Assembly: GCF_019320115.1 (NCBI RefSeq)
Contig: NC_089593.1
Coordinates: 14,908,789 to 14,972,788, forward strand
Reading direction: 5' to 3'
Length of the DNA stretch: 64,000 nt
Source: Miscanthus floridulus
Lineage: Eukaryota; Streptophyta; Magnoliopsida; Poales; Poaceae
In this document: one piece after another, positions 11,581-22,254 of the stretch
Position numbering within the stretch: the stretch's first letter is position 1
How the letters are laid out: each line of letters opens with the position of its first letter
Translations under genes and position numbers: made by a program
The notes under the pieces: generated by a model
What the model was told of the DNA's origin: nothing
The model's database searches: none
What the model saw: only the letters and a program-made list of their open reading frames with translations

Positions 11581-14242
11581 AATACTGCATCAGTTCTATT
11601 TGACTCTGGAGCAACTTGTTCTTACATATCATCCAAATTTGCATGAGAACACGACCTGCCTGTAACCCCACGTGAAAAGCCTATCATCACTAGTTCACCT
11701 TTAGGAGACCTAAAGTGCACCCACATCTGTAAGGGAGTGAGTCTTACCATTGAGGGTCTTATATTTAAAGCCGACCTAACCCTATTACCTTCCACGAACC
11801 TAGATGTCATCTTAGGCATGGATTGGCTAACCATTCACCAAGGTATCATATCATGTTCACCTAGATACGTCCAAGTGACCCACCCATCAGGCCAAGTTAT
11901 TAGATGTGAACCCTAGTCCAGAAAGTCCACCTCTATCCTATGTGCCCTTAAAGCCAGTTTAGAATCACAAAAAGAGGAGAAGACAGTTCATGATGTGCCT
12001 ATGGTCAGAGACTATCCTGATGTATTCCCTGAAGAATTACCGGGTATGCCACCAAACTGTGATGTAGAGTTTATCATTGATCTTTTGCCGGGAACAGGAC
12101 CCATTGCCAAGAGACCCTATCGCATGTCAGTTGATGAACTGGCCAAGCTCAATAAATAGCTTGATGAGCTCATCTCGAAGGGATATATCAGACCGAGTGC
12201 TTCACCCTGGGGATCCCCTGTTCTGTTTGTTAAGAAGAAGGATGGCTCAATGAGAATGTGCATTGATTACTGGAACTTGAACGCAGTCACCATCAAGAAC
12301 AAGTACCCTCTGCCAAGAATCGATGATTTGCTTGATCAGCTTTGAGGTGCCAAGTATTTCTCCAAGATTGATCTTAGATCTAGCTATCATCAGATGAAGA
12401 TTCAAGAGAGTGACATCCCAAAGACAGCTTTCGTGACTAGGTATGGGCAGTTTGAGTTCACCGTGGTGTCCTTTGGACTCACGAATGCTCCCGCATACTT
12501 CATGAACATGATGAATAAGGTTTTCATGGATGATCTGGATAAGTTCGTGGTAGTATTCATTGATGACATCCTTGTTTATTCACCCACCGCCAAAGAACAT
12601 GAACATCATCTGAGAATCGTGCTGGAGAAATTAGCACAACATCAGCTCTATGCAAAGTTCAGTAAATGTGAATTCTGGCTATAGGAAGTTGCCTTCCTAG
12701 GACATGTACTATCAGCCGAAGGTGTCGCAGTTGACCCAGCCAAGATTGAAGCTGTGAAAGAGTGGGATCAACCCCGTAATGTGATAGAAATCAGAAGTTT
12801 CTTGGGATTGGCCGGATATTATCGTTGATTCATCGAGAACTTTTTCAAGATAGCCTGTCTAATGACCAACCTTCTGAAGAAGACTAAGGAGTTTGAATGG
12901 ACGCCCGAGTGCGAACAAAGCTTCTAGAAATTGAAACAGAAGCTTACCATGACTCCTGTGCTAGCATTACCTGATATCAGCAAAGATTTCGTGGTCTATT
13001 GTGATGCATCCCATCAAGGACTTGGTTGTGTATTGATGCAAGGTGGAAGAGTGATAGCATATGCTTCCTGATAGTTGAAGAACACAAGAACTGTTACCCA
13101 ACCCATGATCTTGAGTTAGCAGCAGTTGTGCATGCCTTGAAGATCTGGAGACACTACTTGGTAGGCAACAAGTGTGATATCTATACGGATCACAAGAGCT
13201 TGAAGTACTTTTTCACTCAGGAAGATCTAAATATGAGGCAACGCCGATGGCTAGAGTTGATCGAGGACTATGACCTAGAAATTCACTATCATCCGGGAAA
13301 AGCTAATGTAGTCGCAGATGCTCTCAGTCGCAAGAGTTACTGTCACACTTTGATCACTGAATCCGTACCACCTGAGCTCAAGGAAGAGATTGATAATTTC
13401 CAACTTGAGATACTACTACATGACTTGTTGAATGAGCTCTGTATACAGTATGATCTCACTGATCGCATCCGTCAAGCTCAGAAAAGTTGTGAAGAGATCG
13501 AATATCTCCATGGTCTGATGAAACTAGGCTACAAGACCAACCACCAAGAAGATGAACAAGGAACCATCTAGTTCAAGGATAGAATCTATGTTCCTTCTGA
13601 TCAAGCACTACGAGAGGAAATTCTGTCTGAAGCCCATGATTCTAAGTACTGTATTCACCCTAGAAATTCAAAGATGTATCAAGACTTGAAGAAGCACTTT
13701 TGGTGGAAAGGCATGAAGACAGACATCGCAGGACATGTGGCATGATGTGACACCTATAATAGAGTCAAGGCTGAACATCAAAGGCCTGTAGGTTTGCTAA
13801 AGCCTCTTGACGTTCCCGAGTGGAAGTGGGAGAGCATATCCATGGATTTCATAGTTGGATTGCCCCGTTCACAGAAAGGCAATGATTCCATCTGGGTGAT
13901 TGTTGATCATTTGACCAAGATTGCTCACTTTGTACTAGTTAAGACCAAGACCGATGCCGAAAAATTAGCAGATCTATATGTTGAGCATATTCTCAGACTG
14001 CATGGAGCTCCCTCTAGTATTGTATCTGATCGTGGTCCTTAGTTTGTGTCCCGATTCTAGGAAGCTCTACACAAGTCCATTGGAACCAAACTTGATTGTA
14101 GTACCGCTTATCACCCATAGACAGATGGACAGACAAAATGAGTAAATCAGATCTTAGAAGACATGCTTCGCACTAGTGTACTGAATTATGGCTCTAATTG
14201 GGAGAAATGCCTACCCTATGCAGAGTTCTCTTACAACAACAG
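11581..14242 (+). pseudogene. pol of chromovirus A (PR-RT-RH-IN, truncated)
   Basis: The frame continues from gag. Protease has LFDSGATCSYI at about 11596. Reverse transcriptase has [12 protein letters not shown] and the catalytic [10 protein letters not shown] at about 12550-12580. RNase H has [15 protein letters not shown]. Integrase has GLPRSQKGNDSIWVIVDHLTK and VSDRGP, then PYAEFSYNN at the gap. About 15 in-frame stops are present, all TAG or TGA (examples 12157, 12344, 12683, 12826, 13069, 14040, 14118). A 1-bp frameshift occurs near 13080 in RNase H. The stops replace Gln, Arg or Trp codons of the family, consistent with cytosine deamination. The copy is inactive. Confidence 0.85.
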
Positions 14243-14342
14243 NNNNNNNNNNNNNNNNNNNNNNNNNNNNNNNNNNNNNNNNNNNNNNNNNNNNNNNNNN
14301 NNNNNNNNNNNNNNNNNNNNNNNNNNNNNNNNNNNNNNNNNN
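14243..14342. other. assembly gap (100 N)
   Basis: Exactly 100 Ns is the conventional scaffold gap of unknown size. Integrase sequence stops at its left edge, and the right edge does not continue any part of a Ty3/gypsy element. ORFs drawn across it are meaningless. Confidence 0.98.
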
Positions 14343-14649
14343 TGTGTCATCTTGCACCGGAAGCCTCATTGGCATGAGCTCGACGCCCTCCACCTTCGCT
14401 GCTCACCACCGTGCGCATCGCCGCTATGATGGCAAGGCATCCACCAGATCTAGGTTGACACCCTAGATTAGGCCGTTGGTGCCTCCAAATGACAACTGAG
14501 GCGAGGGATGTCCTTGTCACCGCCATCCTAGCACCGATCAGACTTCTGGCAAAGAACTCTGGTGACAGCAGGGTCGAGCAAGGGAAGGGGAAGGTTCTCG
14601 AGGCGAGGGATCTTTGTGCCCCGAGAACAATGCAAGTCGAAAGGGCCCT
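14343..14649. other. unassigned flank before CACTA B
   Basis: This is a GC-balanced stretch with no recognisable coding or repeat signature. Its last three bases (CCT, 14647-14649) are the left target-site duplication of CACTA element B. The interrupted sequence resumes at 21678. Confidence 0.5.
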
Positions 14650-14689
14650 CACTACTACAGGAATGAATTTGCGCAGCGTGGCCAAAACA

Positions 14690-14965
14690 CGCTCCGTGGC
14701 GGGCACCTTTTTTGCCCGCCACGGTTAACCGGTGGCCGGCCAGCGAGGCCGGCCACCGGGGCGCCCGCTGCGGGAAATTGGTTTACCGCGGCGGGCCACC
14801 TTACCTGCCCGCCGCAGAAAATCGTTATTTACCGCGGCGGGCGGTATGAATAGCCCGCCGCGGTTAATACGGTTTACCATAGCGGGCGCTTTAAACTGCC
14901 CGCCGCGGTAAAGACTTGATTTACCGAGGCGGGCGTTTTATGTTGCCCGCCGCGGTAAAGCCTGT
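14690..14965. repeat. 5' subterminal repeats of CACTA B
   Basis: Alternating copies of ACCGCGGCGGGC and its complement GCCCGCCGCGGT surround short AT-richer spacers and form nested hairpins. The same motif recurs at 21362-21660. Such arrays are the expected binding sites of the element's own proteins and are essential in cis for CACTA transposition. Confidence 0.85.
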
Positions 14966-15380
14966 ACATATACAGCACTCAGACCCTCCTTCTTCTCCAC
15001 GGGTCTTCCTCTCTCAAAACTCATGGGGGGAGGCTTTGCCCTAAAATTTGAGGAAACTTTTGATTTGAGTTGAAGGGCTTGGATTTGAGGGAGGAGGACA
15101 TCATAAGAGGTTCATAAAGGCTCTCCCTCTCTCCTTCCATCCTCTCTCTTTATTTCCATCACCTAGAGTTCTCTTTAGATCTAGATCTAGATCTAGATCA
15201 ATTTTAATGGAAAAAATGATGTTATGTATTTCTTTAACTTTAGATTCATCATAGATGCATGCTTCATCTTTCACATCGTCATTTCCTCTCTTTTTCATGA
15301 TTTTGGACGTAAAAATCATCAATTTCTCCTAATTCTTCTTTATTTAATGTTGATTGTGATGGATAATGTTCGCAGATACG

Positions 15381-18300
15381 ATGGATAGATCGGAATGGAT
15401 GTACCGGATCGATAGAGTGAATGATCCGCGGTACCTCTTTGAATTAAGGAAGTTTATTGCGGCTGGTAAAGCTCACCGTGAGAGACTGAAGCGGATGACA
15501 ACCATATGTCCATGTTCTCGTTGCAAGAACCTGAAAGCCCACCGAGACAGCGAGGTGCAAACTCATTTGATCATGTATGGTTTCATCGAGGGCTACACAG
15601 TCTGGACATTTCACGGCGAAAGAGTTGGTGCGAGTGGCGCTGCATCTGGAGTTACCTCTTCGACGCCGACGACGACAGCACCACCGGTGAATAAAGATCC
15701 TTCCGCAGCAGCTGCGCCAGCCGACAGTGACAACAGTTGTCGTGATTACATCACGGTGGATGATGTAATGCAAGACATGGCCGACGAAGCCGGCGACGGT
15801 GTTGATGGTCAGGATACTGTGAGCCAACCCGAGGATGTGCAGCTTGTTGAAGATCTAGTCAAACACTTCGATGAAGACGACGTTGTGTTGGGTTGCCCAA
15901 AGTGGTTGGAGAATTTCAGAGAGTTGAAACAGGCGGCAGTTGATCCTCTTTATAAGGACGGCGGCGATTGTCCAAAGGACTGCACGGCGCTCCGTTTTAA
16001 CCTCCATATGTTGATGTTGAAGGCTCGTCATGGTTGGTCTGACACTAGCTTCAATGAGTTGTTAAGCTACCTTGCCACCACGTACCCAACGGCTAACAAG
16101 GTGCCCGCCAATACTTATCGGGCCAAGAAGCTGATCCGGCCAGTGGCGATGAAGCTTAGAAAGTTTGATGCATGCCCTAACCACTGCATCCTGTATCGGG
16201 GCAATGAGTATGAGAATTTGACGAGTTGTCCGCACTGTGGCTTTAGTCGGTACAAGAAAAATGCTGGTTGTCGCGTGGATGCAGAAGACGAGGGAGACTT
16301 GCGGGGTGGTCGGAAGAAGAACAAGAAGGGGGCAAAGAAGAGCAGTGTGGCCAAACAGATCTCGGCTCAGCAGGACGATGAAGAAGAGGGTTACACGCAC
16401 AGGAAAAGTCCAGCACTGTCGGTGTGGTACCTGCCCGTGACCGATCGCCTGCGTGCAATATTCGGGAACCCGGACGATGCCAAGCTCATGTCCTGGCATG
16501 CATCTGCTGACCGCCTGAACGACGATGGCAAGCTACGGCACCCATCCGATGGCAAGCAGTGGAAGGATTTCGACGAGGCCTACCCGGAGTTTGGCAAGGA
16601 GCCCAGGCATGTTAGGTTCGCGCTAAGTACCGACGGGATGAACCCGTTCGGTGAGCTTAGCAGCTCGCACAGCACTTGGCCCGTCGTGCTCACCATGTAC
16701 AACCTACCTCCCCATCTATGTCAGAAGCGTAGGTACCTTATGCTGACCATGCTTATCTCCGGACCGAAGCAGCCCGGCAACGATATAGATGTGTTCCTGG
16801 AGCCGTTCATGGAGGAAATGAAGATACTATTTGATGTTGGGGTCCAGATGGTGGATGCATCCCGCAAGGAGAAGTTCACACTAAAAGCAATCATCTTTGT
16901 CACCATCACCGATTACCCCGGTCTCTTCTCACTATCGGGGCAGATCAAAGGGAAGATCGGCTACGTAATTTGTATCGACGAGACCTGCTACACTTACCTT
17001 AAGGGATCCAATAAGATGGTGTACACGAGGCACAGACGGTTCCTCACCAAAAATCATAGGTATAGAAGAAGTATTATGAACAAATACTTTGACAATCAAG
17101 ACGAGCCGCAGCGTGATCAAATGACGCAGACTAGTTGGGGAACAAAGGTGTATGAGATGGTCAAGGACATGGATCAGGTGGAGTTTGGAAAGAAGAAGAA
17201 GCCGCCTAAAGAGGGGCCCAAGCAGACAAGGAAGCGAAAGCGGGACCAGACGGAGGAAGTCCCCGCCGCCATTCCTTTCAAGAAGATGTCAATTTTCTTC
17301 AAGTACCTGTCGTATTGGAAAACACTGAATACACCCCATGCCATCGACTGCATGCACCTAGAGAAAAATGTCTTCGAAAGCACGATCGGTGTCCTGCTGG
17401 ACATCAAGGGCAAGACAAAGGATGGTATTAAGTCACGGACGGATCTTGTCAATCTGGGCATCAGGCCGGACCTTCACCCGGGACCGCCTCAGAATGGTAA
17501 AGTCGATATCCCGGGTGCGGCCTGCAACCTAACGCAAGACGAGAGGACGGCTTTTCTTAAGTTGCTTAGGGGTATCAAGGTGCCGACTGGTTTCTCTTCC
17601 AACATCAAGAGCCTGGTCTCCATGAAAGACCTCATAATGACCGGCTACAACTCACACGACTGCCACGTCATGCTGACGGTGTTCCTACCAATTGCGATTA
17701 GGGCTATCCGTCCAGAGTACGTGAAGATGGTCATCACACGGATGTCATACTTCTTTAATCGCATCACTCAGAAGGTCATTGATAAGGCTGAGCTGCCTGC
17801 CCTGAAGGAGTTCATCGCGGAGACCCTTTGCCAGCTCGAGATGTGCTTTCCACCATCTTACTTTGATATTATGCCACACCTAATGATGCATATGGTCGAT
17901 CAGATCCATCAACTAGGCCCCGTGTACCTACACCAGATGTGGACGTACGAGCGGTTCATGTCCACCCTCAACAGATACGTCCATAACCGCGCTTACCCGG
18001 AGGGCTCTATGATCGAGGCATACACAACGGAGGAGGCCGTGAACTGGTGTATGAGGTACATAAGAGATGGGAGGGTGATTGGGTTGCCTGTCCATCACCA
18101 CGAAGGCAAAACCTCAGGAATGGGGTGCACAGGCCGAAAAGTGCGCACCGATGTGCCAAACCGAATGGTGCAAGAAGCTCATTACAGCATCCTTCATCAG
18201 TTAGTGAGCATGGAGAAATATATTGAAAAGAACCTGGAAGAGATCCGCGCCGCTAATGATGGACAACGCACGGAGGCATGGGTCCAGAACCATCACAAGA

Positions 18301-18968
18301 GCAATTTCGTAGACTGGCTCAAAGAGCAACACATACCCCTTGAAGGATGCCCTGATGAAGATACGGAGACCGTTAAGAGGCTTGTGTTAGGCCCATCCAG
18401 CCAAATCACCACGTGGCAAGGGTATGACGTCCAGGGCTACAGGTTCCACACGAAAGACAAGGACAAGAAGAGCTCGGCACAGAACTGCGGTGTTCGATAC
18501 GAGGGCGAAGAAGAGTACACGGGCTAGAGGAGGCAATACTATGGGCAAGTTGAAGAAATATGGGAACTTGACTACGGCCAGAACCTACGCATAACCGTCT
18601 TCCATTGCCAGTGGGTCAAACCGAATGCGGTTGCAGTGGACAGTTATGGGCTAACCACCGTGGACCTCAAAAGTATCGGCTACAAAGATGACCCGTGGGT
18701 ACTAGCAACCAATGTCGCACAAGTGGCCTACTATATATATGCAGAGGACCCAAAAAGGCATGTGGTTGTGTCCGGAAAGCAGCGGATTGTGGGAGCTGAT
18801 GGGGTGCAGAGTCCCGAACAATACAACAACTACGCAGAGCTCGAGCTTTTTACCGATCACCCAAAGAAGATCAAGGCCGTCGAGGACCGATTCAACAAGT
18901 CCAGGATGATGCCGTGGGCCCGCCCCGATGGTGAGAAGAGGACGGTGAAAGCACCTGCACCAAAATGA
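15381..18968 (+). CDS. Tnp2-type CACTA transposase (one nonsense codon)
   Basis: The start MDRSEWMYRIDR at 15381 is preferred over the ATG 15 bp upstream because it matches the usual beginning of the transposase-associated domain. That domain (residues about 1-75) ends in CPCSRCKN. The Transposase_21/Tnp2 core covers about residues 350-580, including YPGLFSLSGQIKGKIGY. A DUF4218-type region (about 760-910) contains MPHLMMHMVDQI, RFMSTLNRYVHNRAYPEGSM and EAVNWC. After an in-frame TAG at 18525 the frame stays open to 18968 and encodes a DUF4216-type end (YYGQVEEIWELDY, KPNAVAVDSYGLTTVDL). Without the TAG the protein would be about 1,195 residues. It catalyses excision and insertion at the element ends. 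The TAG probably replaced a CAG or TGG. Confidence 0.9.
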
Positions 18969-18971
18969 TTT

Positions 18972-21158
18972 ATGTATCCCAGAGACATATATATATATGT
19001 AATAATGTACCCCGTCGACGACATCCGGCAACCCATGCGCGTCAACCTCAACATCCCGTTCGGCAGGGCGAAAAAGTTGACCGTGGGTGAGGGTTACATG
19101 CACCCCAAAGAAGATATCAAAGATTTCAACCAAGACCAGATCCCTGCCAACTATGCTGCCGTGATACTTACATGGTATGCGACCCAATATGAAGAATTTG
19201 AAATGGAATATCCAACTGCACAAGGGGTAACGATCCTTGGAGCTGCCATTGGTTCCGAAGTCCTGTGGAACAAGGACGACATAGAGATCATTCTCTCGAC
19301 GCCGACTTCTACGCCGATGGCGACACCAGCATCACAACCATCCGTTGCCGGATCTTGTCCCCCCGATGATCCGGATCACGGCGATGGCGATGACGAAGGC
19401 AATGGCGGGGATGACAAGGGAAGGAAGTCACCCCGAGGCACAAGCCCTCACCCTCGTTCTCCTACTCCAACAACAACTCCACCCGCACCTCCCGATAGTC
19501 CGTCTAAGGGCACAAGCAAAGGACCGGGAGGCATGGAGGAACCGGGGGCAAAGACACCGCCTGCTGCCATTGCGAGCACAAGCCACTGTCCTCCACCGCC
19601 GGCGAAGACTAAAGGCGACCAAGGGCATCTCACATACTCACTTGAGTTCGAAAGGTATGGTAGCGGCGAGCATAATTTGCTAATAACTTTTCTTTGCCAT
19701 AATATGGTACTAACATTTCTATCCCAGGCCAAGATCACCTTTCCATCTATTTCCTGAATCGGATGACTGCCCCGGCCATTACGAGCATGGGAAGTTCATG
19801 ATAACCAAGGCCCAGCTCGTCGACGAGGAAAGGTGGGAGACAAGGAGGTTTCATCTCTGGTACATGGAAGCGGCAAAAGCTGGCCTACATGGTTTTCTAG
19901 TCAAGGTTGTGGCGGAGTACTTCCACTTGCCCGGCAACGATGTAGAACTCCCCGTGGACTTCCACGACATGTACAGACTACTACGGGAACAAGACCTTGA
20001 CATCGCCCAAGTCACCTTGTTCTCTATGTAAGTGATGAATTACGAGTTTCACATATCACCTGCCTTTGAATCGGTCAAGACTACTTATATATGCCACGAT
20101 GGCTTATCCTTGCAGGTTGATGGCCTATATATCCAAGGAACTAAAACTTGATGTTATCTATCTATCTCCAATGCATATTGCTCAAAGAGTCATCATTGGT
20201 TACCACCTAGATGACAATCATCCAACCATGAAAGACTTGACCAAGCGACAGAGAGAGGCGCACAGGAAGAAACTGATGGACAATGAGAAGTTGAACATTT
20301 CAAGGTACATACTAGGAGCAATGAAGAAGATCAGGAGAAATGGGTGTATCGTAGCTGCCTACCACTTTGGGTAAGTCGAAGACATGCCTGTAGAGATAAG
20401 TGGGTAGCTAGCTAGTATTATTATTTCTCATTGTAACCTGTATTTTGTTTCAATGGCGCAGCCAAGGCCTCGAGGGTCACTGGGTTGCATTTATCATCTA
20501 CCCTCAGGATGGCAGGGCCTGCGTATTTGATTCGTTGAGAATGCCAAACTTAAAAGGGTACAAGGCCTTTGAAGATTGCCTCAGAGTGTAAGTGACTGAA
20601 CTGTCTTCTCATATGCGTTCTAATGCCCTGCCTAATACTAGTACATTTCATATAGCGCTTATAAGGAGTACGTGAAGGATCCTGAATGCTATGATCGAAG
20701 AACAGAGAATTTTAAGGCTAAGCATAAGAACCGCATCAAAATCAGACGCAACTTTCCGGTAAGTATTTGAAAGGTTTAATTGTGCGTTCTGTTCATAAGC
20801 GTTCTAATGCCTGTATTCTAATGCTTGTGTATCGATCATGCAGTGTGCCAAACAACCGGTAGGATCACAAACCTGTGGCTTCTACGTCTGTGAGTACCTG
20901 AGGGAGTGCAAGCAGTATAGCAGCAGTTGGAGGGTGCTCAAGAATGGATTGAACTGGTGGAGAGATGTGCAGAGCACCCAACACTCCTTCAAGCAGACAA
21001 AGGCGGACATATGTAAGTTTGTCTTAGACAAATGCGTGCTTGAAGGGAGCACGTTCTTCAATGAAAACAGCCAGCTAGCGATTTTACCGGAGTACGAGAG
21101 GCTGAGGAAATGGCCCACGATGATGCGTCCGCAAGATTACTCCTTAGGGCATGTATAA
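18972..21158 (+). CDS. Ulp1-like (C48) cysteine protease of CACTA B, six exons
   Basis: Canonical GT-AG introns give exons 18972-19654, 19728-20027, 20116-20370, 20462-20587, 20656-20758 and 20844-21158, which join in frame to 593 codons plus TAA. The N-terminal part (VNLNIPFGRAKKLTVGEGY...) resembles the conserved region that precedes the protease in CACTA-encoded proteins. A Pro/Ser/Thr/Gly-rich linker with acidic GDGDDEGN follows. The C-terminal Ulp1 fold has the expected triad: His in EGHWVAFIIYP (about 419), Asp in VFDSL (about 436) and Cys in GSQTCGFYVC (about 500), with a candidate Gln at about 493. SUMO-protease-like genes are recurrent cargo of plant CACTA and MULE elements; the role in transposition is unproven. 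The first ATG could instead be at 19005. No disabling change was seen. Confidence 0.85.
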
Positions 21159-21288
21159 CGACTTTAATATGTAAATGTAATGAATTAACAATGACAAGAA
21201 CGACTAAGTGAATGTATATATATGTATATTATCTCATGTGTAATGCCTGCATACTTTTTAAGTTTAATTTGTGAAATCTGGATGTGAT

Positions 21289-21328
21289 TTGAATTTGAAT
21301 TTGAATTTGAATTTGAATTTGAATTTAA
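21289..21328. repeat. GAATTT microsatellite
   Basis: About six head-to-tail copies of a 6-bp GAATTT unit lie in the 3' untranslated part of CACTA B. Confidence 0.85.
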
Positions 21329-21361
21329 TTATATGGCTGCTGTATTTTTTTTAATTCAGGA

Positions 21362-21660
21362 AAAAATTTACCGAGGCGGGCAAATAATAATGCCCGCCAC
21401 GGCTAACGAACATAACCGCGGCGGGCTCTGTACCGTGTCCGCCGCGGTAAAATAATTTACCGCGGCGGGCGGTTCAACGTGACCGCCGTGGTAAAAGTAT
21501 GTTTACCGCAGCGGGCACGTTACATCGCCCGCCGTGGTAAATCGGTTAACCGCGGCGGGCAAAGCCGCCCGCCGCGGTTAAGCCACGATTTACCGTGGCC
21601 TCTAGGCCGCGGCGGACGGCTTTGCCCGCCGCGGAAAATCAAAAACGCCCGCCTCCATAA
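21362..21660. repeat. 3' subterminal repeats of CACTA B
   Basis: Direct and inverted copies of ACCGCGGCGGGC occur between the protease gene and the right terminus and match the 5' array at 14690-14965. Short ORFs in the array are by-products. Confidence 0.85.
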
Positions 21661-21680
21661 ACGTTTGTGTAGTAGTGCCT

Positions 21681-22254
21681 TAGGAAGTGGTGGGGAAAGC
21701 ATGTGCTACCTTTTCCACAAAAATAATGCAACTTAACTATAGCATAGTCCTTAGGCAAACTTTCTCAAGTTTTACTTAATTTATACAAAATCAATAGATA
21801 TTTATAATACTAAATAAATATTATGAGATTAATCATGTAATATATTTTCATAATATATATTTGGAGTCACAAATTTTGTCACTGTTCTCTATAAATTTGG
21901 TCAACCATAAAATAGTTTTGACTAAGGACTAAACTAGAGTTACATTCTTTTGGGAATGGATGCAGCATGTTTCAACTATGGGATGGGGTCTTCTTTTCGT
22001 TTAAGTTACAATGGTTGGGAAAGTACCTTGGTACCTCCATGTACTTTCATTTTTCCTATTTTTTAGCTAACTAATTGAGAAACATTATTTATTAAATATA
22101 ATTTGTCTTATTGAGGGTAGTTACGTAACTGAGGTTATGCCCTTCACGTAACCCTCTCACCTGGCCCCTCTGCAACATTGTTAAGCCCCGAAGCTCGCCC
22201 AATGGTTGTGAAAGACCAGTGTTCAGCATCTTTGATTTGATCCTCTCAGACGGC
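21681..22254. other. AT-rich flank without recognised features
   Basis: Non-coding, mostly AT-rich DNA between CACTA B and the ATPase fragment. A pyrimidine-rich stretch ending CTCTCAG at about 22250 could be the splice acceptor that once opened the ATPase exon. Confidence 0.4.

Larger units (their letters stand above)
4126..14242 (+). mobile_element. Ty3/gypsy chromovirus A, 5' part to assembly gap
   Basis: The LTR starts TGTAACAACCC at 4126 inside CACTA element A. A primer-binding site follows at 8547, then a pre-gag ORF, gag with a CCHC knuckle, protease, reverse transcriptase, RNase H and integrase. The domain order PR-RT-RH-IN and the initiator-Met PBS identify Ty3/gypsy; similarity in layout to element B suggests a Tekay/Del-type chromovirus. 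The copy runs into a 100-N gap inside integrase, so the 3' end, any chromodomain and the 3' LTR are missing. The candidate target duplication (CCTTC, 4121-4125) cannot be verified. Confidence 0.85.
14650..21677 (+). mobile_element. CACTA element B, near-complete autonomous type
   Basis: The left end CACTACTACAGGAA at 14650 is matched by the inverted right end ...GTGTAGTAGTG at 21677, with 10 perfect terminal bases. The element is flanked by the 3-bp duplication CCT (14647-14649 and 21678-21680), the TSD length of CACTA elements. It is 7,028 bp long. Both ends carry CCGCGGCGGGC-type subterminal repeats. Inside are a Tnp2-type transposase gene and a Ulp1-like cysteine-protease gene in the same orientation. 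Only one nonsense codon was found in the coding regions, so the element is young compared with its neighbours. Confidence 0.95.

Noticed and set aside
14163..14466. ORFs spanning the gap
   Set aside because: They read through 100 Ns and join unrelated sequence.
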